A DNA stretch of 64,000 nt from an uncultured Bacteroidia bacterium (GCA_902773925.1 CACYGI010000002.1:224990-288989); one strand, 5' to 3'. Positions 29,815 to 39,353 are shown, numbered from the stretch's first letter. Program-made: numbers and translations. The notes: a model not told the origin generated them from the letters alone.

Positions 29815-32631
29815 ATGAAATTTTCTCGTAAAATCTTTGCGTTTGCGGCAGGCCTGATGGCTGCCGCATCGCTTTTTGCGCAGGTTAACCCCGGCGGAGC
29901 AATCCAGAGGGACCCTGCCCTGCTCTATGGCAAACTGTCCAACGGCCTGACTTACTACATCATGCATAATGATACCCAGAAGGACCGTTGCGAGTATTAT
30001 CTGATGACCAACGTAGGCGCCATCCAGGAATCGCCCGCACAGGACGGCCTGGCCCACTTCCTTGAGCATATGGCCCTCAACGGCACCAAGAACTTCCCCG
30101 GCAAGGGCATCATCAACTATATGCAGAGCATCGGAGCCAGCTTCGGCGGCAATATCAACGCCTCGACCGGCGTCGAGCAGACGATGTATATGTTCAACAA
30201 CCTTCCCACCACGCGCGAAGGAATGATCGACACGGCGCTTCTGGCCATCCACGACTATTCGGCATTCGTGACCAACGACCCGAAGGAGATCGACCTCGAA
30301 CGCGGCGTGATCATCGAAGAATGGCGTACCCGCCGCAATTCGCAGTGGCGTATGCGCGAGCAGATGTTCGAATATCTCTTCAAGGGTTCAAAATACGCCA
30401 CCTGCAATATCATCGGCACGAAGGAAGGCCTCGAGACCTTCCCCGCCGAGGAGCTGCAGAAGTTCTACAAGACCTGGTACCGTCCCGACCTCCAGGCAGT
30501 GGTAGTCATCGGTGACATCGAGCCCGGCAAGATTCTCGAGAAGATCAAGACTACGTTCGCCGATATTCCCAAGCGTGAAAATCCCGAACCCAAGCAGGTT
30601 ATCCGCATCCCGGACAACGAAGAGCCAATCGTGGGCATCATCACCGATCCGGAGGCGCAGATTACCAACATTATGCTCTGCTATAAGTGCGAACCCATTC
30701 CCCTGCAGTACCGCAGCCTCGGAGCAGGATTCATGATGGATCTCATCCAGGAATGCATCAACGGTATGCTTGAAGAGCGCCTGAGCGACCTGGCCAACAG
30801 CAGCGATGCACCGTTCCTTGGAGCCGGCGCAGGCTGGCAGAGCCTCTGTTCGACCCTCGATGCATTTACAGTCAGCCTCGCCTGCGCGGACGGACAGTGG
30901 GAAAAGGCTGTTTCGGCAGCTGTACAGGAGATTGAAAAAGCACGCAGGTATGGATTTACCCAGGCTGAATACGACCGCGTCAAGGCGGCTATGATAGCCA
31001 GCGCCGAGCGCGCTACGGCAAATGCCAAAGACCGCAAGAACAGCGAAATCGTGGGCCGCATCAGCAATGATTTCTTCCGCGGATGGCCGGCAATGGCTCC
31101 CGCTTATCAGGAACGCCAGCTGAAGGGCTATCTGGAAGTGCTGCCCCTGGAGCAGATCAACCAGATTATGGCGGCTCAGGAGTTTGCCCGCAACCTGGTC
31201 ATCATCTATACCGCGCCTGAACGCGAAGGCCTCTCCCATCCTACCGAGAATCAGCTTGTCAATTGCGTCAACGATGCTTTTGCAGCAGAGATCGAACGCA
31301 ATGCGGAGGAGCAGACCGATACCGAGCTGCTCGATCCCGCCACCCTGAAGGGCGGCAAGATCGCCGGCACCTCCAAGGGCCCTTACGGCTCAAAGGTCTT
31401 CAAGCTCAAGAACGGACTGCGCGTGACCGTGCTCCCCACCGACTACAAAAAGGATGAAGTGCTCGTCAATCTCTATATCCCGGGCGGAGCTTCGCTCATT
31501 GCTGACGAAGATATGGCATCGCTGGACGAGACGATGGTCTATTTCTACAACTCCCTCGCCGGTCTGGGCCGTTTCCCGCAGAATCAGCTGCAGAAGATGC
31601 TCTCGGGCAAGATTGCCAATGAAACCATTTCCATCTCGGATATCAATTGCGGCATCGGGGCATCCTGCTCGCCGCGCGATCTGGAGACCCTGCTGCAGCT
31701 CATTTACCTGCAGATCACGGAGCCGCGTTTCGAAGAGTCCGAGCTTACTCCGGCGATGGCACGCCTGCAGGCGATCGTTCCCAATCTCGAAAAGCAGCCT
31801 GACTATATTTTCAGCCGCACGTATATTGAGACGGCTTACGATAACAGCCCGCGCCACGAGCAGCTGAGCACTTCGAAGCTCGAGCGCATCAGCCTCGCTT
31901 CGTTCGCAGATTCATACCGCAAGATGTTCTCCAACCTCAACGGTGCGGACGTCGTGATTACCGGCAACGTGGATCTGAAGGAGATTAAGCCCCTTATCGA
32001 GCGCTACTTCGGCTCGCTTCCCGCCGCCAAGGAGAAGGCCGCATACAGGGACATCCACGACGATGTGGTCAAGGGCCGCGTAGAGAACGTGTTCACTGTC
32101 GAAATGAGCACGCCCAAGACTTCCTGCATCTATATGATCACCGGAACGGGTAAGGACAACGCCGAAAACCGCGCGCTGATGGATGCCACGGCCGATATTC
32201 TCGACCTTATCTATACCGATACGCTCCGCGAGGAGGAAGGCGGCACCTACGGCGCACACTCCAGCGGTTCGATCACCTCGCTTCCGCGTCCGGAGTATAA
32301 ACTGATCATCAGCTTCGATACCGACCCTGCCCGCGCAGAGGCCATCCGCGCACTTGCAGTCAAAGGTCTGGAAGAGCTTGCTGCCAACGGTCCGACCGAG
32401 GAGCAGCTGATGAAGGTCAAGGGCAATATGCTCAAGCGTATTCCCGAGCGCCGCATCAATAATGCTTACTGGGCAGGACGCATCCAGACCAAGTACAATA
32501 CAGGTCTGGATCTCGACAAGGATGCCGAGAAGGTTATCGAGAAGATCACCGCCGCCAAGGTGAAGAAATTCGTCGCCGACCTGCTCGCACAGGGCAACTT
32601 CATCACCGTGGTGATGAATCCCGCCGAATAG
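29815..32631 (+). CDS. M16 family zinc metallopeptidase
   Basis: Large pitrilysin/insulinase-type protease, 938 aa, with a signal peptide (MKFSRKIFAFAAGLMAAAS...FAQ), so periplasmic. The inverted zinc motif HFLEHMALNG is near residue 82, and the second-ligand region VIIEEWRTRR is near residue 165. The second half (from about 510) repeats the M16 fold without the motif, as expected for the inactive half. It ends the serC-serA-DUF1015 run and is followed by a bidirectional terminator. Confidence 0.93.
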   Translation: MKFSRKIFAFAAGLMAAASLFAQVNPGGAIQRDPALLYGKLSNGLTYYIMHNDTQKDRCEYYLMTNVGAIQESPAQDGLAHFLEHMALNGTKNFPGKGIINYMQSIGASFGGNINASTGVEQTMYMFNNLPTTREGMIDTALLAIHDYSAFVTNDPKEIDLERGVIIEEWRTRRNSQWRMREQMFEYLFKGSKYATCNIIGTKEGLETFPAEELQKFYKTWYRPDLQAVVVIGDIEPGKILEKIKTTFADIPKRENPEPKQVIRIPDNEEPIVGIITDPEAQITNIMLCYKCEPIPLQYRSLGAGFMMDLIQECINGMLEERLSDLANSSDAPFLGAGAGWQSLCSTLDAFTVSLACADGQWEKAVSAAVQEIEKARRYGFTQAEYDRVKAAMIASAERATANAKDRKNSEIVGRISNDFFRGWPAMAPAYQERQLKGYLEVLPLEQINQIMAAQEFARNLVIIYTAPEREGLSHPTENQLVNCVNDAFAAEIERNAEEQTDTELLDPATLKGGKIAGTSKGPYGSKVFKLKNGLRVTVLPTDYKKDEVLVNLYIPGGASLIADEDMASLDETMVYFYNSLAGLGRFPQNQLQKMLSGKIANETISISDINCGIGASCSPRDLETLLQLIYLQITEPRFEESELTPAMARLQAIVPNLEKQPDYIFSRTYIETAYDNSPRHEQLSTSKLERISLASFADSYRKMFSNLNGADVVITGNVDLKEIKPLIERYFGSLPAAKEKAAYRDIHDDVVKGRVENVFTVEMSTPKTSCIYMITGTGKDNAENRALMDATADILDLIYTDTLREEEGGTYGAHSSGSITSLPRPEYKLIISFDTDPARAEAIRALAVKGLEELAANGPTEEQLMKVKGNMLKRIPERRINNAYWAGRIQTKYNTGLDLDKDAEKVIEKITAAKVKKFVADLLAQGNFITVVMNPAE

Positions 32632-32652
32632 TTCGCCTTGATCGGCAAATAA

Positions 32653-32688
32653 AAAACGGCCAGCGTTCGTTGGCCGTTTTCTTTTTTA
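32653..32688. terminator. Bidirectional terminator between M16 gene and pepD
   Basis: AAAACGGCCA pairs with TGGCCGTTTT, with A-rich sequence on the left and T-rich on the right, so it can end transcription from both converging genes. Confidence 0.88.
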
Positions 32689-32699
32689 TATGCTTCCGA

Positions 32700-34163
32700 T
32701 TACTTGGTCGGAGCTGCTTCGAGTACTGCCTTGATGAAATCCCACCACTTTGCGACCGAAGGGATGTATGCGCGCTCTTCGGGAGAGTGAGGAGACTTGA
32801 GGGTAGGTCCGCAGGAGATCATGTCCCAGTTGGGATATGCACCCGAGAGGATACCGCACTCCAGGCCGGCGTGGATGGCCATCACCAGAGGCTCCTTCTT
32901 GAAGAGCTTCTTGTACTGCTCCTTCATCGTCTTGAGGATGGGAGATTTGAGGTTCGGGGTCCAGCCGGAATATGCTCCGTCAAAGTAAACCTTTGCGCCG
33001 ATGAGCTCGAAAGTGCTCTGAACAGCCACTCCGAGATCTGCCTTGAGCGTGTCGCTCGAGCCGCGCAGCAGGGTCTGGACGGTGATGACGCCCTTTTCGG
33101 TCTTGACGATAGCAAGGTTGTTGGATGTCTCGACGAGATCCTTAACCTCGAGGCTCATCCGGTCAACTCCGTTGGGGCAGGCGTAGATAGCCTGGACGAA
33201 ACGCAGACCGGTGCGGCCGGCGATGACCTTGCTGGCCTTTGCGGGAGCAATCGTGATGGAAATCGTAGGCTCGACGGCTGCAAGTTCGTGCTGAACGGTC
33301 GCGAGCGTGTCGGCGACGATCTTCTCGGCCTTGGCCTTATTATCTGCAGGAATTGCAACCAGAGCGTCGGCCTCGCGCGGGATGGCGTTGCGCATATTGC
33401 CGCCGTCGAAGCTTATGAGCTTACCCTTGAGATCCTTGAGCATCGGCAGCACGACGCGTGCCATAAGCTTGTTGGCATTGCCGCGGCCCTCATTGATCTC
33501 CATACCGGAGTGACCGCCGCGAAGGCCTGTGACATTGATATGGAACGCCGCATAGCCCTTGGGCATCGGCTCTTCCTTGTACTTGAGGCTTACATTTGCA
33601 TCGACACCGCCTGCGCAGCCGACATAGAGCTCGCCTTCGGTCTCGGAGTCGAGATTGAGCAGGATGTCACCCTGGAGCAGACCGGGCTTGAGGGCCTTTG
33701 CGCCGACCATACGGGTCTCCTCGTCAACCGTGAAGAGAGCCTCGATGGGGCCGTGCTTCAGTGTCTTGGACTCCAGGACTGCCATTGCGGCAGCTACGCC
33801 CAGACCATCGTCAGCGCCCAGAGTGGTGCCGTTCGCATAGAGCCAGTCACCGTCTTCCTTCTTGACGACGCGCGTCTCGATGGGATCCTTGGTGAAATCG
33901 TGCTTCTTGTCTGCGTTCTTCTGGGGAACCATATCCATATGTGCCTGGAGGACTATACCCTTGCGGCCTTCCATACCCTTGGTAGCGGGCTTGCGGATGA
34001 TGACATTGCCGCAGTCATCGAGAAATGCCGTCAGGCCGAGATCCTTGCCGAACTGGACAAGGTATTTGGCGACTTTCTGGGTGTGGCCCGAAGGACGGGG
34101 AATCTGTGTCAGGGCATAGAAATTTTTCCATACCTCTTTGGGTTCAAGATCGTGAATTGTCAT
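32700..34163 (-). CDS. pepD: Aminoacyl-histidine dipeptidase PepD
   Basis: M20-family zinc dipeptidase that cleaves Xaa-His and other dipeptides. Metal ligands: the His in VLQAHMDMVPQ, the Asp in GADDGLGVAAAMAVLE, and the Glu pair in FTVDEETRMVGA. A lid/dimerisation domain lies around 205-365. 487 aa is the usual PepD length. It has no signal peptide, so is likely cytoplasmic, and may process peptides imported by the POT transporter 1.2 kb away. Confidence 0.94.
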   Translation of the reverse strand: MTIHDLEPKEVWKNFYALTQIPRPSGHTQKVAKYLVQFGKDLGLTAFLDDCGNVIIRKPATKGMEGRKGIVLQAHMDMVPQKNADKKHDFTKDPIETRVVKKEDGDWLYANGTTLGADDGLGVAAAMAVLESKTLKHGPIEALFTVDEETRMVGAKALKPGLLQGDILLNLDSETEGELYVGCAGGVDANVSLKYKEEPMPKGYAAFHINVTGLRGGHSGMEINEGRGNANKLMARVVLPMLKDLKGKLISFDGGNMRNAIPREADALVAIPADNKAKAEKIVADTLATVQHELAAVEPTISITIAPAKASKVIAGRTGLRFVQAIYACPNGVDRMSLEVKDLVETSNNLAIVKTEKGVITVQTLLRGSSDTLKADLGVAVQSTFELIGAKVYFDGAYSGWTPNLKSPILKTMKEQYKKLFKKEPLVMAIHAGLECGILSGAYPNWDMISCGPTLKSPHSPEERAYIPSVAKWWDFIKAVLEAAPTK

Positions 34164-34190
34164 AGTTGTTATGATTATGAATTGTTATTG

Positions 34191-35246
34191 TCATTTGAGC
34201 GGCCAGCTGCATACCTCTCCCAGCTGATAGACGGGCATACGCGTCTGAAGCAGAGCCTCACCGGCATCCATCAGGCGCACCGTGGCGATAGCGGGGACGC
34301 GATAGTAGAGCACGGGGGCCTTGCCGGCGGGGACTTCTTCCTCAGCGGGCTCCGCCTTGCCGCCGGTCTTGAATTCGAGAGTCACCGGGCGGCCCTGCAT
34401 CTCCTCTGCGGGCAGCAGTCCGTCGGTCTCTGAAATACGGAACGCCACATATATCTGGCCGGGCTTATCCTTGACAGGAAGCACGTCGAAGTGCATCTGC
34501 TGGTACGAGGTCTCAGTAACGCCGTAGAATAGGCTCAGGTAGTCGGCCTCCAGTCTGGCAATCTCCGCGACGGCCGCTCCAAGGGCCTCGCCGCTGTAGG
34601 TGGCATCGGTATCGCCCGTGAGAATCTGGATGCGCGTCTTGCGAAGGTCGAAAATCATCTGGGCAGCTTCTGCTGCTTTCTTCTCGAGGGACTTCTCGAC
34701 CACTTCGCTCTGCTGCAGGGGGACCTTGCGGAAACCGTCGCCAGTCTTGACCGTATGGTAGAGGGTCGTCGTGGCGCTGGTCAGGTTGCCGCTGGCATCC
34801 TTGCCCGCGAAACGCTCGCCTCCAGCAACCGTCGGGAAGCGCCAGGGCTCTTCCTTGCCGGTATATGCATCGGGCAGGGCGATGAGGCCCTGGGCGCACA
34901 TCTGCAGCATATCGGTACTGCCGGCCTGCTTTGCGGTCAGCTTGACGGTAAATGATTCGCCCCTGTCGGCTTCGATATAGGGGACCATATCCACGGCCGC
35001 AATGCTGTAACGCGTCTGGTCGGAGGTCACGGCCTCCGTGCCGAGGTACTTGCGGGCATAGGCGGCATAGGGACCGGCGAAAAAGTCTTCGCGGGCCGCA
35101 GTCACCTTCAGGTGGACGACCGTATTGGGGAGCGAATAGCGTACGGTGCCCTGGGCATTGACGGGATTCTGTGCGAAAGTCGCAACGGCTGAAGACAATA
35201 GCATCAGCAGCGACAGGGGCAGTGAAAGCAGAGTCTTAAGATGCAT
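34191..35246 (-). CDS. DUF4831 family periplasmic protein
   Basis: A 351-aa protein with a signal peptide (about 1-26, ending in TFAQ). The N-terminal part (TVRYSLPNTVVHLKVTAARE, FFAGPYAAYARKYLGTEAV) matches DUF4831, a Bacteroidetes family of unknown function. No catalytic motif is visible. It is transcribed with pepD (27-base gap) and diverges from the POT transporter. Confidence 0.8.
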   Translation of the reverse strand: MHLKTLLSLPLSLLMLLSSAVATFAQNPVNAQGTVRYSLPNTVVHLKVTAAREDFFAGPYAAYARKYLGTEAVTSDQTRYSIAAVDMVPYIEADRGESFTVKLTAKQAGSTDMLQMCAQGLIALPDAYTGKEEPWRFPTVAGGERFAGKDASGNLTSATTTLYHTVKTGDGFRKVPLQQSEVVEKSLEKKAAEAAQMIFDLRKTRIQILTGDTDATYSGEALGAAVAEIARLEADYLSLFYGVTETSYQQMHFDVLPVKDKPGQIYVAFRISETDGLLPAEEMQGRPVTLEFKTGGKAEPAEEEVPAGKAPVLYYRVPAIATVRLMDAGEALLQTRMPVYQLGEVCSWPLK

Positions 35247-35290
35247 CTCGGGTCGTATATCAAGTTTAAGGCGAATTTAACAATTTTTAT

Positions 35291-35298
35291 TATCTTTG
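35291..35298 (+). promoter_or_regulatory. -7 element for the POT transporter
   Basis: TATCTTTG matches TAnnTTTG, 51 bases before the ATG. The divergent DUF4831 gene probably uses a TAAATTCG-like element on the other strand nearby. Confidence 0.5.
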
Positions 35299-35349
35299 TC
35301 GTGATATAGATGCGAATAATCTTCATTTATTAATATTCAACAACAACCT

Positions 35350-37233
35350 ATGAGAAGATTTTTGATGTTTTTGGCAGTAACCGCCGTCATGGCCTTTACT
35401 GTCGGCACGCAGACGGTTTTCGCACAGGAGCAGGTTAACGAGGCTACCGAGGAGGTCGCCGCCGTTGAGGTTGAACAGATCGAAGAGCCGGTTGCCGCAG
35501 AAGTGGCGGAAGTCGCTCCGGTCGATGCTGCACCCAAGGGATTTTTCGCAGACCTGTGGGAAAACAACCTTACCCTGCTGCTTCTGATCCTTATCCTGAT
35601 CATCGTAGTGCCGTTCCTTATTTTCTACCTGACAAAGGCAAAGGAACACCCGAAGGGACTTGTCGCAGCCGCCCTGAGCAATATGGGCGAGCGTTTCGGC
35701 TACTATATCATGAATGCCGTGCTGCTGCTCTTCCTCGTCTCCAAGTTCGGTCTGCCTGACGGTACTGCCGGTCTTATCTATTCGTTCTTTTATTTTGGTA
35801 TATATATTCTGGCGCTGGTCGGCGGTCTTATCGCTGACCGTACGCAGAATTACAACCGTACCATCCAGACCGGTCTGATCATTATGGCCGCAGGCTACGT
35901 CGCACTGGCCATTCCCCTCTTCAGCAAGGTTAACGGTTCGGTCGTGGACGGCAACGGCGGCTGGTGGAGCATCCTGATCTTCACCTGCCTGGCACTGCTG
36001 TGCATCGCATTCGGTAACGGTCTGTTCAAGGGCAACCTGCAGGCTCTTGTCGGCAAGCTGTACGATGATTTCGAGGCCGAGGCCGCAAAGAACGGTCCAG
36101 AGGCCCTCAAGATCGCAAAGGACAAGCGCGATTCCGGTTTCCAGATTTTCTACGTGTTCATCAATATAGGCGGCGTGATCGCTCCGTTCATCGCTCCGAT
36201 GCTCCGCAAGTGGTGGCTTTCCCGTAGCAGCTTTATCTACAATGCAGATATGGCGGGCCTTTGCCACAAGTTCATCGAAGGTGATACGGCAGTCGCTGCC
36301 AGCCAGAAGTTCATCGAGACCAGCGCAGCTTCGGTTACCGATCCTTCGGTCCTCGACAATACCGCAAAGTTCTGCTCTGACTATGTAGAGGTGTTCAATA
36401 CGGGTGTCCACTGGGCATTTATCGTTTCGGCTCTGGCAATGATCACCTCGCTGGTCATCTTCTTCGCCAACAAGAAGCGCTTCCCGCAGCCGGCGAAGAA
36501 GGTCGCCGCTCAGAGCGTCGAATATACCGCAGAAGAGAAGCAGGCAATGGCAAAGGAGATCAAGCAGCGTATGGCCGCCCTGTTCGCAGTGCTGGGTATC
36601 GCGATCTTCTTCTGGCTCTCGTTCCACCAGAACGGTCAGTCCCTGTCGGTCTTCGCACGTGACTTTGTCGAGACGAAGGCTCTCCCGGCTGAGATCTGGC
36701 AGGCTATGAACCCGCTGTTCGTGATCATTCTCACCCCTATCATCATGATTGTCTTCGGCTCGCTCGCACGCAAGGGCCGTCCGGTCTCCACGCCCCGCAA
36801 GATTGCGCTCGGTATGGGTATCGCAGCTATGGCATATCTCTTCCTGATGGTGTTCTCCATCATCGGCCACTATCCTTCGGGCGATGAGTTCCGCGAGCTT
36901 ACGACCGCACAGATGATCAGCCTCGGTCTTAAAAAGGCAGCTCCGTGGGTGATGGTCGTGACCTATTTCTTCCTCACGGTGGCTGAGCTCTTCATCTCGC
37001 CGCTGGGTCTGTCCTTCGTCTCGAAGGTTGCTCCGAAGAACATGGTCGGTCTCTGCCAGGGTCTCTGGCTGGGCGCAACGGCTATCGGCAACCTCTTCAT
37101 TTTCGTCGGCCCGATCATGCTCAATGCATGGCCGATCTGGAAATGCTGGGGCGTGTTCCTCATCATCTGCCTCGTATCGATGGCTATTATGCTTGGCATG
37201 GTGAAGTGGCTCGAGCGCGTTACTTCCGAATAG
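35350..37233 (+). CDS. POT/PTR-type peptide transporter with leader
   Basis: Proton-coupled oligopeptide transporter of the POT (PTR2) family, MFS fold. Family signature: ALSNMGERFGYYIMNAVLLLFL near residue 105, plus many membrane helices and GLWLGATAIGNLFIFVGP near the end. Unusually the first ~60 residues are a signal-like segment (MRRFLMFLAVTAVMAF, ending TVFAQ) and a Glu/Ala/Val-rich linker, followed by an extra membrane helix (about 72-95) before the POT signature. The same kind of leader is on ExbB at 10520. 627 aa is long for the family. A terminator follows. Confidence 0.88.
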   Translation: MRRFLMFLAVTAVMAFTVGTQTVFAQEQVNEATEEVAAVEVEQIEEPVAAEVAEVAPVDAAPKGFFADLWENNLTLLLLILILIIVVPFLIFYLTKAKEHPKGLVAAALSNMGERFGYYIMNAVLLLFLVSKFGLPDGTAGLIYSFFYFGIYILALVGGLIADRTQNYNRTIQTGLIIMAAGYVALAIPLFSKVNGSVVDGNGGWWSILIFTCLALLCIAFGNGLFKGNLQALVGKLYDDFEAEAAKNGPEALKIAKDKRDSGFQIFYVFINIGGVIAPFIAPMLRKWWLSRSSFIYNADMAGLCHKFIEGDTAVAASQKFIETSAASVTDPSVLDNTAKFCSDYVEVFNTGVHWAFIVSALAMITSLVIFFANKKRFPQPAKKVAAQSVEYTAEEKQAMAKEIKQRMAALFAVLGIAIFFWLSFHQNGQSLSVFARDFVETKALPAEIWQAMNPLFVIILTPIIMIVFGSLARKGRPVSTPRKIALGMGIAAMAYLFLMVFSIIGHYPSGDEFRELTTAQMISLGLKKAAPWVMVVTYFFLTVAELFISPLGLSFVSKVAPKNMVGLCQGLWLGATAIGNLFIFVGPIMLNAWPIWKCWGVFLIICLVSMAIMLGMVKWLERVTSE

Positions 37234-37253
37234 TTTCGTCAGCTTATAATATG

Positions 37254-37280
37254 AAGGGTGGCTCGAGGGCCACCCTTTTT
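37254..37280 (+). terminator. Intrinsic terminator after the POT transporter
   Basis: AAGGGTGGC pairs with GCCACCCTT around TCGAGG and runs into T-rich sequence. Confidence 0.85.
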
Positions 37281-37291
37281 ATTGAAATTAT

Positions 37292-37322
37292 TTTGTCAAA
37301 TCAATAAATATCACTACATTTG
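37292..37322 (+). promoter_or_regulatory. Promoter of the rpsF-rpsR-rplI operon
   Basis: TTTG at 37292-37295 and TACATTTG at 37315-37322 fit the Bacteroidetes -33/-7 pair with a 19-bp spacer, 45 bases before rpsF. Confidence 0.7.
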
Positions 37323-37367
37323 CGGTCCTTTCGGAAAGACCGGAAGGATTAATTAATACCAAATACT

Positions 37368-37736
37368 ATGTTAAAACAGTACGAAACCGTTTTCATTGCA
37401 ACTCCCGTTTTGTCTGAAGCCCAGATGAAGGAAGCGGTTGCCAAGTACACCGGTATGATCGCCGAGGACGGCGGCAAGATCGTGTACGAAGAGGATTGGG
37501 GACTCAAGAAGTTGGCTTACCCGATCGACAAGAAGACCACCGGTTTCTATCACCTGATCGAGTTTCAGGCAGAGCCGGCATTTATCAACAAGCTTGAGAT
37601 CCAGTTCAAGCGCGATGAGCGTATCATCCGCTTCCAGACTGTCTCTATGGACAAGCACGCTATCGCTTATGCAGAGCGTCGCCGCAACAAGCTTAACGAA
37701 CCCAAGGCCGAGGCCGCTAATGTAGAGGAGAACTAA
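37368..37736 (+). CDS. rpsF: 30S ribosomal protein S6
   Basis: Small-subunit protein that pairs with S18. [15 protein letters not shown] at the N-terminus, the [23 protein letters not shown] block and a charged C-terminal tail match S6. 122 aa. First gene of the conserved rpsF-rpsR-rplI operon; rpsR starts 2 bases after its stop. In many bacteria S6:S18 represses this operon; no matching leader structure was identified here. Confidence 0.97.
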   Translation: MLKQYETVFIATPVLSEAQMKEAVAKYTGMIAEDGGKIVYEEDWGLKKLAYPIDKKTTGFYHLIEFQAEPAFINKLEIQFKRDERIIRFQTVSMDKHAIAYAERRRNKLNEPKAEAANVEEN

Positions 37737-37738
37737 TC

Positions 37739-38005
37739 ATGGCACAGAACGACAACATCCGTTTCCTGAATCCTCCGACAGTAGAGGTCAAGAAGAAGAA
37801 GTATTGCCGCTTCAAGAAGGCCGGCATCAAGTATGTTGATTACAAGGACGCAGAGTTCCTCAAGAAGTTCCTCAACGAGCAGGGTAAGATTCTTCCCCGC
37901 CGCATCACCGGTACTTCGCTCAAGTTCCAGAGGAAAGTGGCTCAGGCCGTCAAGCGCGCACGCCACCTCGCTCTCCTGCCGTACGTAACCGATCTTATGA
38001 AATAA
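37739..38005 (+). CDS. rpsR: 30S ribosomal protein S18
   Basis: 88 aa, basic. [23 protein letters not shown] and [32 protein letters not shown] are S18 signatures. It lies between rpsF and rplI, with a GGAGG site before rplI. Confidence 0.97.
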   Translation: MAQNDNIRFLNPPTVEVKKKKYCRFKKAGIKYVDYKDAEFLKKFLNEQGKILPRRITGTSLKFQRKVAQAVKRARHLALLPYVTDLMK

Positions 38006-38017
38006 GGAGGATAGACC

Positions 38018-38476
38018 ATGGAAATCATTCTTAAGCAGGATATCCAGAATCTGGGTTATAAGGACGATATCGTGACCGTCAAGAACGGTTACGGTGCCAA
38101 TTATCTGATCCCGAAGGGTCTCGCCATCATGGCAACTCCTACGGCAAAGAAGATTCACGCTGAGAACCTCCGCCAGAGGGCTCAGAAGGAGGCCAAGATC
38201 CGCGAGGATGCTACCGCACTGGCAGCTTCGCTCGAGGGTATGACCGTGAAGGTGGCCACCAAGGTCAGCTCCAACGGTAAGGTCTTCGGTTCGGTCGGTA
38301 CCATCCAGGTCGCAGAGGCTCTCGCAGCCCTGGGCAAGGAGATCGACCGTCGCGACATTTCGTTCGTCGGCGCTGAGAACCTCAAGGAGCTCGGCATCTA
38401 CGACGCAACGGTCAAGTGCTACCGCGACATCAAGGCTACCTTCAAGGTAGAGGTTGTCGCTGCAGAGGAGGAATAA
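38018..38476 (+). CDS. rplI: 50S ribosomal protein L9
   Basis: 152 aa. The N-terminal rRNA-binding domain (MEIILKQDIQNLGYKDDIVTVKNGYGANYLIPKGLA) is followed by the long connecting helix (about 40-75) and the C-terminal domain. An AAGGAGG-type ribosome site precedes the ATG. Terminator follows at 38499-38528. Confidence 0.97.
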   Translation: MEIILKQDIQNLGYKDDIVTVKNGYGANYLIPKGLAIMATPTAKKIHAENLRQRAQKEAKIREDATALAASLEGMTVKVATKVSSNGKVFGSVGTIQVAEALAALGKEIDRRDISFVGAENLKELGIYDATVKCYRDIKATFKVEVVAAEEE

Positions 38477-38498
38477 TCCTCAGGCACTGATGTTTCGA

Positions 38499-38528
38499 TG
38501 CCCGGCCGGCTTTGGCCGGGCATTTTTT
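38499..38528 (+). terminator. Intrinsic terminator after rplI
   Basis: TGCCCGGCC pairs with GGCCGGGCA around a GGCTTT-like loop and is followed by seven T. It fixes the DUF2461 start downstream. Confidence 0.9.
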
Positions 38529-38538
38529 TATCCCGCAT

Positions 38539-39219
38539 ATGAAAGAGGTTATCGATTTTCTGAATGAGCTTTCGCTCAATAATGACAAGGTCTGGTTCGA
38601 GGCCAACCGTGACAGGTATAATAAGGCCCGTGCGAAGGTTGAGGCGCTCACGGCCGAACTGATTGCAGGCATCCGCAAGTTTGACGACAGTATCGGGCCC
38701 CTGCAGATGCGCGACTGTACTTACCGGATCTACCGGGACCTGCGTTTTTCGCCGGACAAGACTCCGTATAAGACGCACATGGGAATCTATATTACCAGAG
38801 GGGGAAAGAAGTCGGGGTACAGCGGGTATTATTTCCAGATAGGTTCGGCTTCCGCCTCCAATCTGATTGCCGTCGGCGATATCTGCTGCGAGCCGAAAGT
38901 GCTGAAGGTGATTCGCGAGGATATCCAGAACGGGGAGGGCGATTTTCGAAGGATTATCGCCTCGGCCGATCCGCGTTTTATGGTGGATACCGACGGGGCG
39001 GCAAAGCGTGTCCCTATGGGGTTCCCGGCCGACAGCCCGGATGCGGAGCTGCTCAAATTGAGGCATTACTGCCTGTATTTTACTGTCAATGACAGGTTTG
39101 TCACCTCGCGCGGCCTTGCCTCACGGCTTGTGGATATCTTTCATAGCGGGAAGCCCTTCCTGGACTATATCAACCGGGCGGTGGATTATGTGAGGGAGGA
39201 GAAAGGGTTTACGAAGTAA
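38539..39219 (+). CDS. DUF2461 domain protein
   Basis: Conserved protein of unknown function. Blocks FLNELSLNNDKVWFEANRD, YRIYRDLRFSPDKTPYKTHMG, GYYFQIG and DRFVTSRGLASRLVDIF match DUF2461. The start at 38539 (MKEVIDFLNEL) lies just after the rplI terminator; the longer frame runs through that hairpin. It is the last core gene before the integrated element and is followed by two hairpins (39221-39245 and 39248-39277). Confidence 0.85.
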   Translation: MKEVIDFLNELSLNNDKVWFEANRDRYNKARAKVEALTAELIAGIRKFDDSIGPLQMRDCTYRIYRDLRFSPDKTPYKTHMGIYITRGGKKSGYSGYYFQIGSASASNLIAVGDICCEPKVLKVIREDIQNGEGDFRRIIASADPRFMVDTDGAAKRVPMGFPADSPDAELLKLRHYCLYFTVNDRFVTSRGLASRLVDIFHSGKPFLDYINRAVDYVREEKGFTK

Positions 39220-39220
39220 A

Positions 39221-39277
39221 ATTATGACGACAGGTACGTCATAATGAAAGCAGAGCATTATGGTTTCTGCTCTGCTT
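39221..39277 (+). terminator. Two hairpins after DUF2461
   Basis: ATTATGACG/CGTCATAAT (39221-39245) and AAGCAGAGCA/TGCTCTGCTT (39248-39277) form two consecutive perfect stems. The second is not followed by a long T-run, so these are likely weak terminators or mRNA end structures. Confidence 0.5.
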
Positions 39278-39292
39278 CAATAATCCTTAATA

Positions 39293-39319
39293 ATTCTGTT
39301 GGAGTCACTTCAAAACCCC
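39293..39319 (+). repeat. Left att-like direct repeat
   Basis: 27 bp, ATTCTGT then one variable base then GGAGTCACTTCAAAACCCC. The partner is at 56406-56432, with one mismatch (T here, A there). Its 3' end supplies the first arm of the terminator hairpin at 39312-39345. Confidence 0.8.
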
Positions 39320-39345
39320 TTTGAGAGCACCTCAGAGGGGTTTTT
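39312..39345. terminator. Terminator hairpin at left att
   Basis: CCCCTTTGAG pairs with CTCAGAGGGG (one T-G pair), with A-rich left and T-rich right flanks, so it can work from either side. The att repeat ends within its first arm. Confidence 0.75.
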
Positions 39346-39353
39346 CGTATAAA

